A stretch of DNA of 64,000 nucleotides, taken from assembly GCF_000226095.1 (NCBI RefSeq), contig NC_016473.1, positions 2,418,001 to 2,482,000 of the forward strand, read 5' to 3'. The notes below the pieces were generated by a model, which did not search any database, was not told the DNA's origin, and was given only the letters and a program-made list of their open reading frames with translations. Positions 54,301 through 64,000 of the stretch are shown here, in pieces. A program made the translations under genes and the position numbers. Position 1 is the stretch's first letter; the number at the start of each line of letters is the position of its first letter. This stretch comes from Thermothelomyces thermophilus ATCC 42464 (lineage: Eukaryota; Ascomycota; Sordariomycetes; Sordariales; Chaetomiaceae).

Positions 54301-57300
54301 CGCGTCGAGGGAGGAAGTAAGGGAGGAAGGAAGGGTGGGAGAGCGAGGAGCGTGAAGGAGAGCGAGAGAATGGTTTGGGTCGGAAAGGCTGATTGGTGGA
54401 GAGGAGGCTTTGTTGCGTCAAAGGACAGGCTTGCTGGGAGACAAATTGTCGAGTTTCTCGGGGTTTTCGCCTGGGCAGAATGAGGTACTCTTCCGTACTC
54501 GAGAGAGGGTTTGGCGAGATCGCGACAAGTGGCATGAGGTATGTAGAATAAGACCCTGAGAAGGGACTGGCGGGGTGGGTTAGAAATATTATCAGTATTT
54601 TATTATTGCTGCGCATCAAGCAATGCATGCAAAGAGCGAGCGTGTGGTGCCCAAGGTGGGCGGCCCATCCCCGGAACCCCCTGCTCCTTTCGCGAAAGGA
54701 GAGACAAGGAGCGGGAAGAGGAGGCCGTAACGGTCTTGCCATGATGGGCCCGCCGTCACAGCCGGCCGGCGTTGCGTTGCGTTGCGTTGGCCCAAGCCAG
54801 GGCAGTGGGTGACTGGGGCAAGAACGGGGTCCGTTACGAGCAGAACGGATGAATAGCCTGCCCGTCGCATGAAACGCCCGTGCGTGCCAACCCCTGCCCC
54901 CGGTCCCCTTGCTGCCGTCGATCCCTGCCTCAAGCCTCCACAGCAGGGAAAGTGGGTCCATTCCAACTTTGGGTGCTGGACCTAGCTCGGAGGAGGTGGG
55001 CGCATGTTATGGGCTGCCCACCGGGGCTGCCAGAATGGCGAGCCCTGGTTGGCCGCGGCCGGTGTTTCAGGTACGGAGTACGGAGTAGTGAAGAACCAAT
55101 TCTCAACCTTCGATCTTCAACAGCGAACGGGAGCAGCAAAGTCCATTCATTGCCAAGACTACCACCTTGCTGCCGCACTTCACTGACCTGCATTTTTCAA
55201 GATTCGACTTCCTACTAGCGACGGGAATGAGGGGCGCTTTGGGAATCCCAGAGCCCAAAACGCTTTGCACTGCTGGCTGCGATGGTTTTTCGACGGGAAT
55301 CCAGTTTTCCGTCACGTCACAGCCACCTTCAGCTCGTGGAGCTCGCTCGCTCGCTCGACCCGAGAGGGATCTGCGCAGCACTGCGCAAACTTGGCCTGCA
55401 CACACAGAGTCCTCGTCGTCATCAGCATCAGCCCCAGCCAGGCTTTCTTTCCCAGGAGTCTCCCAGCTGTCGCTGTCGCCGCGTTAACGTTAATCTGACT
55501 CCAGACAAGCTGCGGGTTTGCCGTTGCTGCTGTCCCGGGCTGCGATCTCGGTTGGTCTGCCAATCGGCGTCATTCAAACAACCACAACCCCCCCCTCCAA
55601 AAAAAAAAGCACTATCCAATACGAGTTACCATTGCCACGCTCCCAATGAGACCTCGGGTGGGATACTTCCCCTTTTGAACGCTTCGAACGTCAACTTGCG
55701 GCCGATAAGAGGTGGGACAAGTTCACGGCCCCGAAAATTGCCTTGCAGCAGCTGCATCATAGTGTATTTTCAGTTGCACGCAAAACAATTAATGCCGGAG
55801 AAGTTTGGGAAGTCTCTGGGCCTGAGAATGAGGGTCGGGTGGTTCCTCGTCCTGCCCGGTGCCTCGTCCGCCGACCGCTTAACTAACCGCAGCTGAGCCT
55901 GACTAAACCTGCCCGACCGCCAGGTCCGGCCGCTTGCAGCATGGATTCACAGATTTGATGTGAGAGCGGCGCGGACTCAGAGATCCCGATCCCGGCCGCC
56001 AAAAATGAACAAGTGCCCGCCTAGCCGGCCGCGTTTGCCCTTTGTTCCCGTGTATGGTGTCGCTTCGATGTCATAATAAACCGGCTGGACCAACCTCAAT
56101 GGCTGCCCTCGCAAGCAGGGACCTAACGACGGCCAGCCTGTGTTGCGGCTACAAGGGGAGGTACTGCGCATGTGCATTTACTAATTTTACTAGAGAATGC
56201 CGTATAAAAATGATCCTCAATTGCAGATGATGACAGTCTTACGGTGTACGAAGTACCTCCGTCTTAGAAGCACTAAAATGAAGTGCGCTATGCGCTATCG
56301 ATTAAGTCGCACCGGGACAACGAACTAGCAGAGTGCGACGTCCAACTTCTACCTCCGCGATACAAACTTCCTTAGATTCTGGCCTCCTCGGGTCTTTGTA
56401 CGTCGAGAATCAGCATTCTTAGCACGGCACTGCCCTTCTCCATGCGCTCATGTCCGGATTACTCCGTACAATCAATGAGCAGCGCGCACGTGAACCTCTG
56501 CTCTCTGCGACCGTTGTCAGCGGGCGACCCTTCTGTGGAAGCGCGCCGTTTGCTCTCCGTTCTGCAGTCATTCCATGACCCATGACAAGCAGAACAATGC
56601 GTCTTTGTTCCAAGGCTCTTCGTGTAAGATCCGTCGAGGGCGTAGCGGGGGCCCAATCGATGTGATCTTCGAACAGCCCCGGGGCAGTCGCATTAGGGTA
56701 AGGTTCGTGGTAAAAACTCGACGAACGATTCGCATGGAGCGTGAGGTACTCCCTGCCTCCCGTTTCGTTTCATATTTTTTTCGTTCCAGCTACCCCTGGC
56801 GGTCCTATGAGATACACCATTACCAACCACTAATTACCTGCTTCACCTACCCCGTGGCGCTACGCGCTACCAAGTATGCGAGCCAGTCGTTCACGTTCTC
56901 CCCCGAATTCCTAGCAGGAGATCTGCGCTTCCGGTCCCGGATCTGGAGGGCCGCACAAGCCTCTTGAACCCCAAACGTTGATAACGGCCCTCGTGGCTAA
57001 GGGACTCGAAACACGAGTGATCTCTCAATTGCTTCAGATAGGCGGGCTTGGCACGCTCGAGCGCGGCCATCGGTTTGAATCAGGTTGGAACCAGGTTAGC
57101 AGGTGGTTTCTTGGGTCACCTGCTACAACTAGTGTACGCAAGGTATTCAAGGTGCCTCCGACGTCACCGTATCACTCGGCTTGACTTGCTGCAGAAGCTT
57201 ACAACACTACTACGTAGTGCCTCGACCTCAGCCATGGAGGTGGGAGTTATCTTCGTCTGATGTACGCCGAGCGGTCCCGCAAACTAATGGCACCCTACAA

Positions 57301-60154
57301 TATCCCGACTACACTACGTAGTGATTGATGTAGGTGCATTCCATAGTTAGTGTACTTTTGGTCCAAGCTCCATGGAGTTCATGACCCAGCCAAACAATTT
57401 ATGATGCTTGGGCTAGCGCGAGCAGGTTGTTCGTCAGAGATGGTTGCGGTATTGCTTTCGCGCTCTCCGCCTCTGCGAGCGAAAGTTTGGTGGTTACTTC
57501 CCCTGTTCTCTCTTTACCAAGTAATCTCTCTCTTATCTGAGCAATGGCAGGCGCTCTGAATGAATCTGCAATCTGGGGAAGGTGCTGGGGAGGGGCATCA
57601 TACGGGTTTGTTTCTAAAAATGCTTCAGCTTGCTTGGTCCAAACCTTCCCCACACGCACCGCCTACACAACTGGAGGCCCTTTTGTGCCACCTTTCTCCA
57701 CCGATTAGTCAAAAGCTCTCGGGGACGACGCACTCGCGGTCGAATTGACAATAATCACGGCCCAATACGGACTTCTCGTATGTAATGCACATGGGAAACC
57801 CGGCTACTGAGCGCGAAGGCTTATAGCTGTGGGAACGAGAATTCCTCGTCTCGGTCAAGAAAATAAGAAACAGTTGCCAGCCAAAACGGTAACTTTTTCC
57901 TCATTTTGGTCATGACTCGTCGCGGTACAGAAATAGACTCGCCGAGGCCACCGACAAGCACAGCGCGAGGCTGACTCGGCTGAGCCAACGTCAGGAAGAC
58001 GAATCATTGCACCGAGCGGGCTGCACCGGAGGACGGAGCATGGCCCATCCTACCGGGTGCTCTACATCCCGCGCTGGGGTTCTCAAGCGATAGCGAGCTA
58101 AAGCGCATGCCGCCTCAGCGTTCGATGTCGATGCGGCAAAACGGCGCGAGACCAACACGGCCCGCCTCTCTTCCGTTCAGGTTGACTTGTCGTTATGGTA
58201 TGGATCACAAGTCACACCAACCAGGCAAATCCAAGTGTCAAGGCCATTCCGGAACAAGACCACCAGCTTTTGGTGCGCGGAGAGATAGCTTACCACCTCA
58301 TACCACCTCAAAAGCACAAATGTTCATGCCGTCGAAGCAGTGCGCTTGTTTCGCGGTTGTGCGTGATTTGCAGTTTGCAATGCCTTGTCAACAGCATCAT
58401 TCCCATGCGTAGCGAGCCGGTTAGCCCGCTGGCCGGAGTCGCCCCCCATAGAGCAGATACCATCGGCGGCATACCGGGAGGTCAAGCTGTAGCGCAGTGT
58501 GGCCTATCCGCCTCAGCCAAGTTCATCAAGGCCAACCTGGCACCGGCAGCCGTGCTACCTGGCGCCACTTCCTTCAACCTCTTTGCTCTTAGGTCTACGA
58601 GCGATGAGAGCGCCCTCTTTGATCTATGTCATCGGCCGACGACCGGCGCGGGCCACGTTGCCGCCCCTCAGCAGTGCGCCTGTTTGTCGTCGCCGGACGG
58701 CCGTTGCGAGCAGCAGGAGCCGGTTGACGTCGTCCAAGGCTCCACACCCAGTCACTTCGTCCGTTTTTATCACATTGTGTGAATTCGGAGGAACAATCGC
58801 AACTGCAGCGAGAAACGCAACGGAGAGCCGACCGACTGAAGAGTCAGTGCACCGTAAGACGGACGTATGGGTTGAAATCCCTCCGGTATTCCAAGTGCAC
58901 GACCATACATAGGGAAGATACATCCATCCCGAAGAACAGGTAGTGTAAGCCTTGTGAGAGATCCGCCGACCACACCCCACGCACACTGCTCGGATGGCGG
59001 CCTGTGCCGCGATGCTGCCGTTCGCCGTTCAAAGCGTCTTACCGCGCAGTGAGTGCATGGAAGGCATCCGCCTCCCCCCACCCCGCTGATCTTCACCCCC
59101 ATCTCTAGTGGACCCTGCATATGTGCAGAAAGTTAAGTATACACTAAATAAGGAGAGCTGAAAACAACAACGTTTCTACAGTGACTAATAAGCTGTTCTC
59201 CATGCACATCTATTCAGTACACACACACACATATATATACATCCCTGCTCGATAATTAGTAGCAGCAAACTCGATATCATAAACGACTTTGCCATTGCTG
59301 CGGGTGGCTTACCTGGGCCTAATTGAGCAGACAAGAACTGTAATCACTCGCCACGTCTTGTTGAGATGCCTGCCCTTGGTTGACTGCGCGCTCTCTCCAT
59401 TGTGCCCGACAAAGAGGCTCCGAGGATGTAGTGTTTGTACGTACGGATTACATATATCGGTAGGTTATGTACTGCACATGTGTACGTATGTACATACATA
59501 CACGCATGCGGGCCGGGTCAGCGTCTCCTCTGGAACGGACCTCCTCCTCTCTCCGCCTTGGTCTCTTTCTTCCCGAGCGAGGAAAGGGAACATATATGTC
59601 TAGTTGAGGTCGCATGCCTTCCTGTTGGCGGGATGGGGAGGAGAACTACGATGCTTCTGTGCCTCGAAGCAAGTGTAGGGCTTTCGGGGCCGAGAACGTG
59701 CAGTTTTTAATGTTCACCAATGCGACGGGGGAACCCGAAACAATGGATCACCATATCCCCCCCCACCTCCCTCCCCAAAACCAAGCACTCTGGACTTCGA
59801 CAATTCTCAATATTCGTATAAACCGATAAGGGGGTATAGTACATCAGCCAACATTCCCCATAAGGAGTAGTAGAATCCAGCACCCACTTTGCCGCGGCCG
59901 CTCCCTGCTTTGCACCTGGCAGCTGACACACCTGAGCAAAACCGTTCCCACCAGACGATGAAAACCAACCTATCCGCGTATCACATCTTCCCATAGCCAC
60001 GCGCCGTCTCGACCAAAAAAAAAAAAAAAAAAACCCGACCAGCGTCTCCTCGAGCCCGCGCGGACGTGCATCCCAAATCTATCTTTCGGCGCCACACTTT
60101 CATTTCCTCCAATTTTTTCCCCCCTCCTTCCTTCACGAAACCCACACACATCTC
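54301..60154. other. long gene-free stretch (about 5.9 kb)
   Basis: The largest gap in the window. No exon series with family motifs, RNA gene or clear mobile element is recognised on either strand. Features seen are GTTGC tandem units near 54773-54788 and a GGTACGGAGTACGGAGTA repeat at 55071-55088. There is also a palindrome pair around CTACGTAG (57209-57218 and 57312-57323). Further features are CA/TA runs near 59219-59240, a GTACGTATGTACATACATACA run near 59483-59503, and an A19 run at 60015-60033. A 195-aa open frame at 58195-58782 has no recognisable domain. Old, decayed sequence or a long non-coding transcript remain possible. Confidence 0.5.
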
Positions 60155-62595
60155 CTACCGCCACAGATCCATCCGTTCCCTCTTCTTCTCGCCGGCGCTG
60201 CTCTTCGGCCTGGGCCACTCGTCCTCCCCGAGACTGCTAACGCTCAGGTTATTCTCCCTCCTCCTCCTCTGTCCGCCCATACCACCACCACCACCACCTG
60301 AACCCTCGCCGGGCAGGGGCACGGCCAGGAAGCCGGTCCCGGCGCCGCCGACGCCGCTGACGAGCACGCTCCGCCGCGCGCCCGCGCCGCTGCTCCATCC
60401 GGCCGTGCTCCCGCCCAGGACGTCCGCCCCGAGCCCGTAGCTGCTGAGCGGCCGCTCGCCCCCGTCCGCCCTCCCCCTCCTCCGACCTCCCACTCCTCCT
60501 CCTCCTCCACCACCACCACTACCGCCTTCTCCTCCAAGTAATGATGATGACGCCTCCGCGCCGCTGCCGACCTGCACGAACGACCACCCCAGCTGGTCGT
60601 CGTCCTCCCCCTTGGTGAACACCTCCAGCTTGGCGGGGAGGTTCATGAACCCTCCCGCCATCGCGGCGGCGGCGGAGGAGGAGGAGGAGGAGGAGGCGAG
60701 GGCGGCGAAGGGGTTGTTGCTGCTGAAACGCGGGTTGTTGTTGTTGTTGAGGCTGGTAGATGAGGAGCCGAAGGGCCCGCTGAGGGATGAGAGGGAACCC
60801 TGCGGGCGGTGGCCGCGCCCGCCGCCGGCGAAGGGCGCCGAGGGGGGTTGCAAGGGCGGGAGGCTGCCGCGGGGGCCCCTGATGGCGTTATTGTTCGGCG
60901 AGGTCGAGGGCGAGGCGAAAGGGGACGAGAAAGGCGAGGTAGAGCCGCTGCTTCCCGGGCGGGCGGCGCGGCCCTCGGCGTAGGCCGGTGCGGGCGGGGG
61001 CAGGCCGAGGAGGAGGTCGGGGAAGTTGGGATCGCGGACGTAGACGGCGTGGAGGTTGGGGAGCCCGCCCGAGAGGAGGGAACCGGCTAGGTAGTTGTAG
61101 TAGCTCGCGCTGACATTGGAGTACTTGGGCGTGGATGGGGCCGCTGTGATCTCGAAGTGGAGCGACTCGAGGCTGGCAGAGGAGAGCGGCGGGATGTTGT
61201 GCGATCCGGCGGCAGCCGGCAGCGTCGCGGATACGCGGTCCGTGAGGGATAGGTGCTTGAGGTTAGGGGCGTAGGCCAGGAGCTCCTGGAGCGCCCACAC
61301 CCGGGCCCCTGTCCCGTTCAGCGTGAGCACCCTCAGGGCCTGCCGCGCCTCGGGAAGCATCAGCCACGATTTGAGTCCCTCGCAGGTGACGTTGGGCACG
61401 TCGGTGAGGATGAACTCCTCCACCGGCGGGAAGGGCGGCAGCATGTCGTTCCACTCCAGAGTCTCGTCCGTGAAGGCCTTCGTCTGGCTAACTTTGAGAG
61501 CGCGTAGGTTCCCCAGGTAGCCGAGCACGTGGCGCAGCATACCGGGCTCCATCTCGATCCGGATCAGCTCCAGCACCTCCAGATTGGTCCACACCTTGCC
61601 CGTCGCCAGCGCCTGGAGACTGTTCTCGGAGCCTTCCATGTATGTCATCTTGCGGAGTTCGAGACAGCGCGCCTGCACCTCCAGGCGGAGGGTCAGGAAG
61701 GCGGGGTCGTCGGTGAACAGGCCCTCGGGCAAGTCGACGTAGCGCAGATTCGGCGTCACAGCGATGGTCCTGGCCAGGTCTGCTTGACAGGACTCGCGCA
61801 GCATGTACGGCATCTTGAGATACTGAACCAGCCGTCCGCGACGCACGGGATCTTCCCGGAGGGTACGGCAGAGCAGCTTCAGGCGGGCCTGCGCGGGGTC
61901 CTCGGGTTCGCCATTGCGGTCGAAGAAGGATCGCCGCTTTCGCCGCTCGGCAAGGACGGCTTCGAGCTCGCAATAGTGGACGCTGTCGATACGGATGCTA
62001 TGGTACCTGGTACGGGGGAAAGCAAAGGCTGGTCAGCGGGGTTGTGCTTCCTCCGGGCCCATCTTACCACCAAGAGGTGGAGGGGCGCTTGGCAGAACGG
62101 AAGAGGACGGAGGAAAAGTAGCATGCGGGTATGATGGGTGCTCTCGACGTACAGCAGCTTGACAGCCTCCTCCTTCCATCTCTTGCACACGGCGACGCAG
62201 CGCGCCAGGTCGCGCAGGTCGCACAGCATACAGGTATCCTCGACGGAGCTCTGCTCGCACGTCGAGTAGGTCTCGTCGCGGCTGTGGGGGCAGACGAAGA
62301 CGAAGATGCGCTCGAGGATGGCCGCCGGGAGGCGGGCGAGGAGGGCGGCGGAGGCGCGCGTCGGCGGGAATTGGGTGAAGGCGGACTGCGAGTAGGTATG
62401 CGGGTCGTAGGGTCCGGACGGGGGGGAGCCGAACGGTCGGCGGGCATCGGGTCGCGAACCGCCGAGCCCGTACCCGCCGTGTGCCGGGGTCGAGTGTTTG
62501 CCATTTCCGAGGGAGCTGCCGCCGAAGCCCGGCATCCGGCCGTGGCCGCTGTCGCCGTCGGTCTTCCGCTTGTCCTTTCGCCTGAAGAACTTCAT
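60155..62595 (-). CDS. F-box-like protein with leucine-rich repeat region
   Basis: Minus strand, exons 62153..62595 and 60155..62006, giving 764 aa. The intron has GTACGT/ACCAG borders and is phase 2. The N-terminal 80 residues are Gly/Arg-rich and disordered. About 83-150 resembles an F-box (ALLARLPAAILERIFVFVCP ... LRDLARCVAVCKRWKEEAVKLLY), the motif that docks on Skp1 in SCF ubiquitin ligases. About 150-440 has irregular Leu-rich repeats (LEVLELIRIEM, LRALKVSQT, LRVLTLNGTG, LKHLSLTDRV, LESLHFEI) that could bind a substrate. The last 320 residues are Gly/Ser/Asn-rich low complexity, with poly-Ser, poly-Asn and poly-Gly runs and very GC-rich coding. The substrate is unknown. F-box/LRR proteins are numerous in fungi and poorly assigned. 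Confidence 0.82.
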
Positions 62596-62989
62596 TGTGC
62601 CCTGGACCGCGGTGGAAAGTCCCGTGGCGGACGGGGGAGAGAGAGGGGGGGGCAGGATAGATGGCCAAGATGGTGAGTGCAGGAGCTGGGTGGGGGGTTC
62701 CTTGTGAATTAAACACGCCCTGCCCCGCCCCGGCCTGTTTAGTTAGGCAGTGGCCGAATGGCTGGTGTTGGTCGGTGCTTGCCGCTGCTTGCCGCTGCTT
62801 GCCAATAGCGGAAGCAACCCCCTGTAAGGATCCGTAGAGGCGCAACACAGCTGCAGTTGATAGGCTACCAGCAGTGCTGCAGGCGTGCGGCGTCCCGTTG
62901 GACCCCAAGTTACTAAAAACAACGGCTCATGGCTAAGTTCTGCCAAAGATACAGTGAGTGGTCACAAGTCTAGGGCCATCCCCACATTT
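62596..62989. other. upstream region of the F-box gene
   Basis: Ordinary-composition sequence between the F-box gene start and the A/T-rich block. A GCTTGCCGCT tandem (three units) lies near 62774-62802. No gene seen. Confidence 0.5.
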
Positions 62990-64000
62990 CCCAGCCACCT
63001 ACAGTTTTACCACCAGACTTTAACATAGGATATCTCAATAGCTACAAATTGTATAGAAAAACTATTTACATTAGATAGTAGCCCTGGTTCCAAGCTTCAA
63101 TATTTTGTATACCACCCCCTAGCTCTTTTGACTACGGCTAGCCGACATAGCATTCCCTAGATTAGCTTGTCAATTACCCCCTAATTAATAGCCTACCACG
63201 CCTCCTACAGGCACTTAGTAAACTCTTTAATATCTAGTCTGTTCTGCCTTAAATTCTATAGTATGACGAACCTAACTCAGACTTCTTCTAAAAGGGTTCA
63301 GACAAAGGTAGATTGAGCAGGACAAGCAGGCAGGTCGTCTAAGGGATTTAGTAAAGCCAAAGGGTTCACAACAACACTAGAGTTATCTCTCACAGTAATC
63401 AGCAATACTTAGTATAAGTACTGTAATTGTAAGTTACTATTACTAGTAAACTCTTAGAGTTTACCTAACAAGTGACTATCTATATATATATATAATCCTA
63501 GTGATTACTCCTAATTATAGTAATTGTAAGTGATTATATGGTGGTGATTACCCTAATTGCTAGTAAGTATAGTAATTATTATGTTTTTTATATTGTAATT
63601 GGTCCTTTTGTTCCTTTGGCTTGATTGGCCTATTTATGCTAGTAGTCTAGGCAATATCTATATATATATTTCCATAATACGATGCTCTCCCTTTAAGGCT
63701 TTTGACCTAAAAGCCCTCTTTTAGGTTATTTTAAATAGTGCTAATATCCTTTACGTTCCTTGTATGTGTTTTTCTCCTTAGCCCCTTGTTACCCTTTATA
63801 TTATTAATTATATCGTCTAATATATATAGATCTTTAGCATCTATTTACTATAAGCGTTTAGCTTAGTTTATTTTTAATTATAGGTTTATAATGATAGTAT
63901 ATTCCTATTATATAGAGTATAACTAAGTATATAAAATGATTAAAAAATCTCGTCGTTATAAGGCTTACGTACGTCAGGGTTATACTTATAATAGTTCTAG
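62990..64000. repeat. A/T-rich block, probably RIP-altered repeat DNA
   Basis: From about 62990 to the window end the composition switches abruptly to A/T-dominated sequence full of TA dinucleotides. It has TATATA runs (63481-63495, 63658-63669) and recurring TAATTGTAAGT/TAGTAATTA phrases, and no open frame of note. Such sharp islands in sordariomycete genomes are typically repeats altered by RIP. I cannot identify the original element; if it was a mobile element, it is an old broken copy that continues beyond the window. Confidence 0.7.

Noticed and set aside
58195-58782. 195-aa plus-strand open frame
   Set aside because: No domain, no splice context, mixed composition and no codon bias like the neighbouring genes.

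Overview
The window looks like a nuclear chromosome segment of a filamentous ascomycete, most likely a sordariomycete. Four observations support this: compact genes with short GT-AG introns (about 50-220 nt) and branch points of the CTNAC type; a lytic polysaccharide monooxygenase (AA9) carrying a fungal cellulose-binding domain (CBM1); long low-complexity protein tails; and an abrupt A/T-rich block at the right end that resembles repeat DNA altered by repeat-induced point mutation (RIP). Placement in Sordariales/Chaetomiaceae is an inference from protein resemblance, not a proof.

Layout. 1-16 kb: a CLPTM1-family membrane protein, a Cys/His-motif protein, SEC22 (minus), an ASX-homology chromatin protein, Elongator subunit ELP5, the tri-snRNP protein SNRNP27 (minus) and a lysine-rich SMAP-domain protein. 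16-24 kb: a 68-residue RAMP4-type ER protein that I rebuilt from three exons (minus), a small mitochondrial membrane protein with a 42-nt exon, the MID1 calcium-channel subunit (minus), YOP1 (minus), tRNA-Val(AAC) and a 38-bp perfect inverted repeat. 24-42 kb: a co-directional run of RFX transcription factor, monoglyceride-lipase-like hydrolase, manganese-type cation diffusion facilitator (CDF), glycogenin and a chromodomain/HDA2-3 protein. 43-50 kb: COX6 (minus), an ELO fatty acid elongase and the AA9-CBM1 enzyme. 52-64 kb: two poorly characterised genes (a disordered protein and an F-box/LRR-like protein, both minus), a gene-free stretch of about 5.9 kb, and the A/T-rich terminal block.

The genes do not form a biosynthetic cluster. 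Most are housekeeping genes, with a recurring ER and secretory theme (CLPTM1, SEC22, RAMP4, YOP1, ELO), chromatin proteins (ASXH, chromo/HDA2-3) and storage carbon (glycogenin). I found no clear case of an undescribed multi-gene system. The most interesting points are gene structures (a start-codon-only exon, a GC-AG intron, an in-frame 63-nt intron), the altered aromatic cage of the chromodomain, the 38-bp inverted repeat next to the tRNA, and an intergenic tetranucleotide motif that recurs throughout. Intron and exon borders were read by eye from splice signals and frame.
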